Positions 63,876-64,000 of a stretch of 64,000 nucleotides of DNA are shown one piece after another. The stretch comes from VAZQ01 sp963725065. Its GTDB lineage: Bacteria > Pseudomonadota > Alphaproteobacteria > Rhizobiales > Xanthobacteraceae. Both the position numbers and the translations under genes were made by a program. Every line of letters starts with the position of its first letter. Position 1 is the stretch's first letter. The DNA lies in the NCBI GenBank assembly GCA_963725065.1, contig CAVRXD010000042.1, positions 113,697 to 177,696 on the forward strand, given 5' to 3'. The notes beneath the pieces were generated by a model. That model was not told the origin of the DNA, ran no database searches, and saw nothing but the letters and a program-made list of their open reading frames with translations.

Positions 63876-64000
63876 GTCGCCCTTCCCTCGACGGCGGCGA
63901 CCGTCGGCCGCCTTCTCTCGATCCGCCTTCGCGGATAGGGTATATCGAAGCAAAAAAGCGGCATGAATGACAGGGCTCAAGCCATGCCGAAGATAGCTGC

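Noticed and set aside
1..64000. CRISPR arrays, tRNA and rRNA genes, prophage or conjugation modules
   Set aside because: No regularly spaced direct repeats, no tRNA cloverleaf and no phage, transposase or relaxase protein could be recognised.

Overview
The window is GC-rich chromosomal DNA from an alphaproteobacterium, most likely Hyphomicrobiales near Bradyrhizobium/Xanthobacteraceae. This is inferred from the gene set (many Bug-type binding proteins, several Liv ABC systems, calcium-free PQQ dehydrogenases, HmgA/FahA), from a CATGATC hairpin repeat (62295-62342) of a type common in that group, and from a 24-residue hydrophobic protein gene (40103-40177). No rRNA, tRNA, CRISPR array, complete insertion sequence or phage gene was found. 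The character is catabolic and scavenging: at least twelve solute-binding proteins, two Liv ABC transporters and one TRAP transporter are interleaved with CoA-dependent, flavin-dependent and PQQ-dependent enzymes.

Layout. 8-9139 (minus): a beta-oxidation-like operon (acyl-CoA synthetase, Bug protein, MaoC hydratase, two different acyl-CoA dehydrogenases, enoyl-CoA hydratase, Bug protein, a Pht5-like protein). 9401-17203: a second acyl-CoA synthetase with a Bug protein, a Tat-exported amidohydrolase, a third acyl-CoA dehydrogenase, an NMT1-type and a sugar-type binding protein. 17303-20598: a flavin oxidoreductase remnant, a class II aldolase with a very basic tail, a Bug protein and a 3-hydroxyisobutyrate dehydrogenase-like enzyme. 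20858-29705 (plus): LivHMGF and LivK followed by a RutA-like flavin monooxygenase, a Bug protein, an arylmalonate decarboxylase/maleate isomerase-like enzyme and an exported asparaginase. 29769-33132: an Ldh-family dehydrogenase and a UvrD/Rep helicase. 33338-39205: DctPQM TRAP transporter, two hairpin mini-elements, then homogentisate dioxygenase and fumarylacetoacetase. 39236-44310: a small membrane operon, a class A penicillin-binding protein and an exported CMD-family protein.

44394-53797 is a PQQ alcohol dehydrogenase island: one enzyme paired with an exported Rieske protein on the minus strand, three tandem paralogues on the plus strand, and a c-type cytochrome. All four enzymes carry the Asp-x-Asp pair that marks lanthanide-dependent enzymes and none has the adjacent-cysteine disulfide of classical methanol dehydrogenases. 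53829-59127 (minus) is a second Liv operon with four ATGA overlaps ending in a 2-hydroxychromene-2-carboxylate isomerase-like gene. 59606-63875 holds RidA, Bug, LLM monooxygenase, alpha/beta hydrolase and isochorismatase-family genes, the same enzyme families as RutC, RutA, RutD and RutB of pyrimidine ring cleavage, and is the best candidate for an undescribed N-heterocycle or amide degradation pathway.

A caution on quality: seven genes are interrupted by eight single-base frameshifts (seven extra bases, one missing), each of which restores a complete conserved protein when corrected. This looks more like residual sequencing or assembly error than eight real mutations, but it cannot be decided from the sequence alone.
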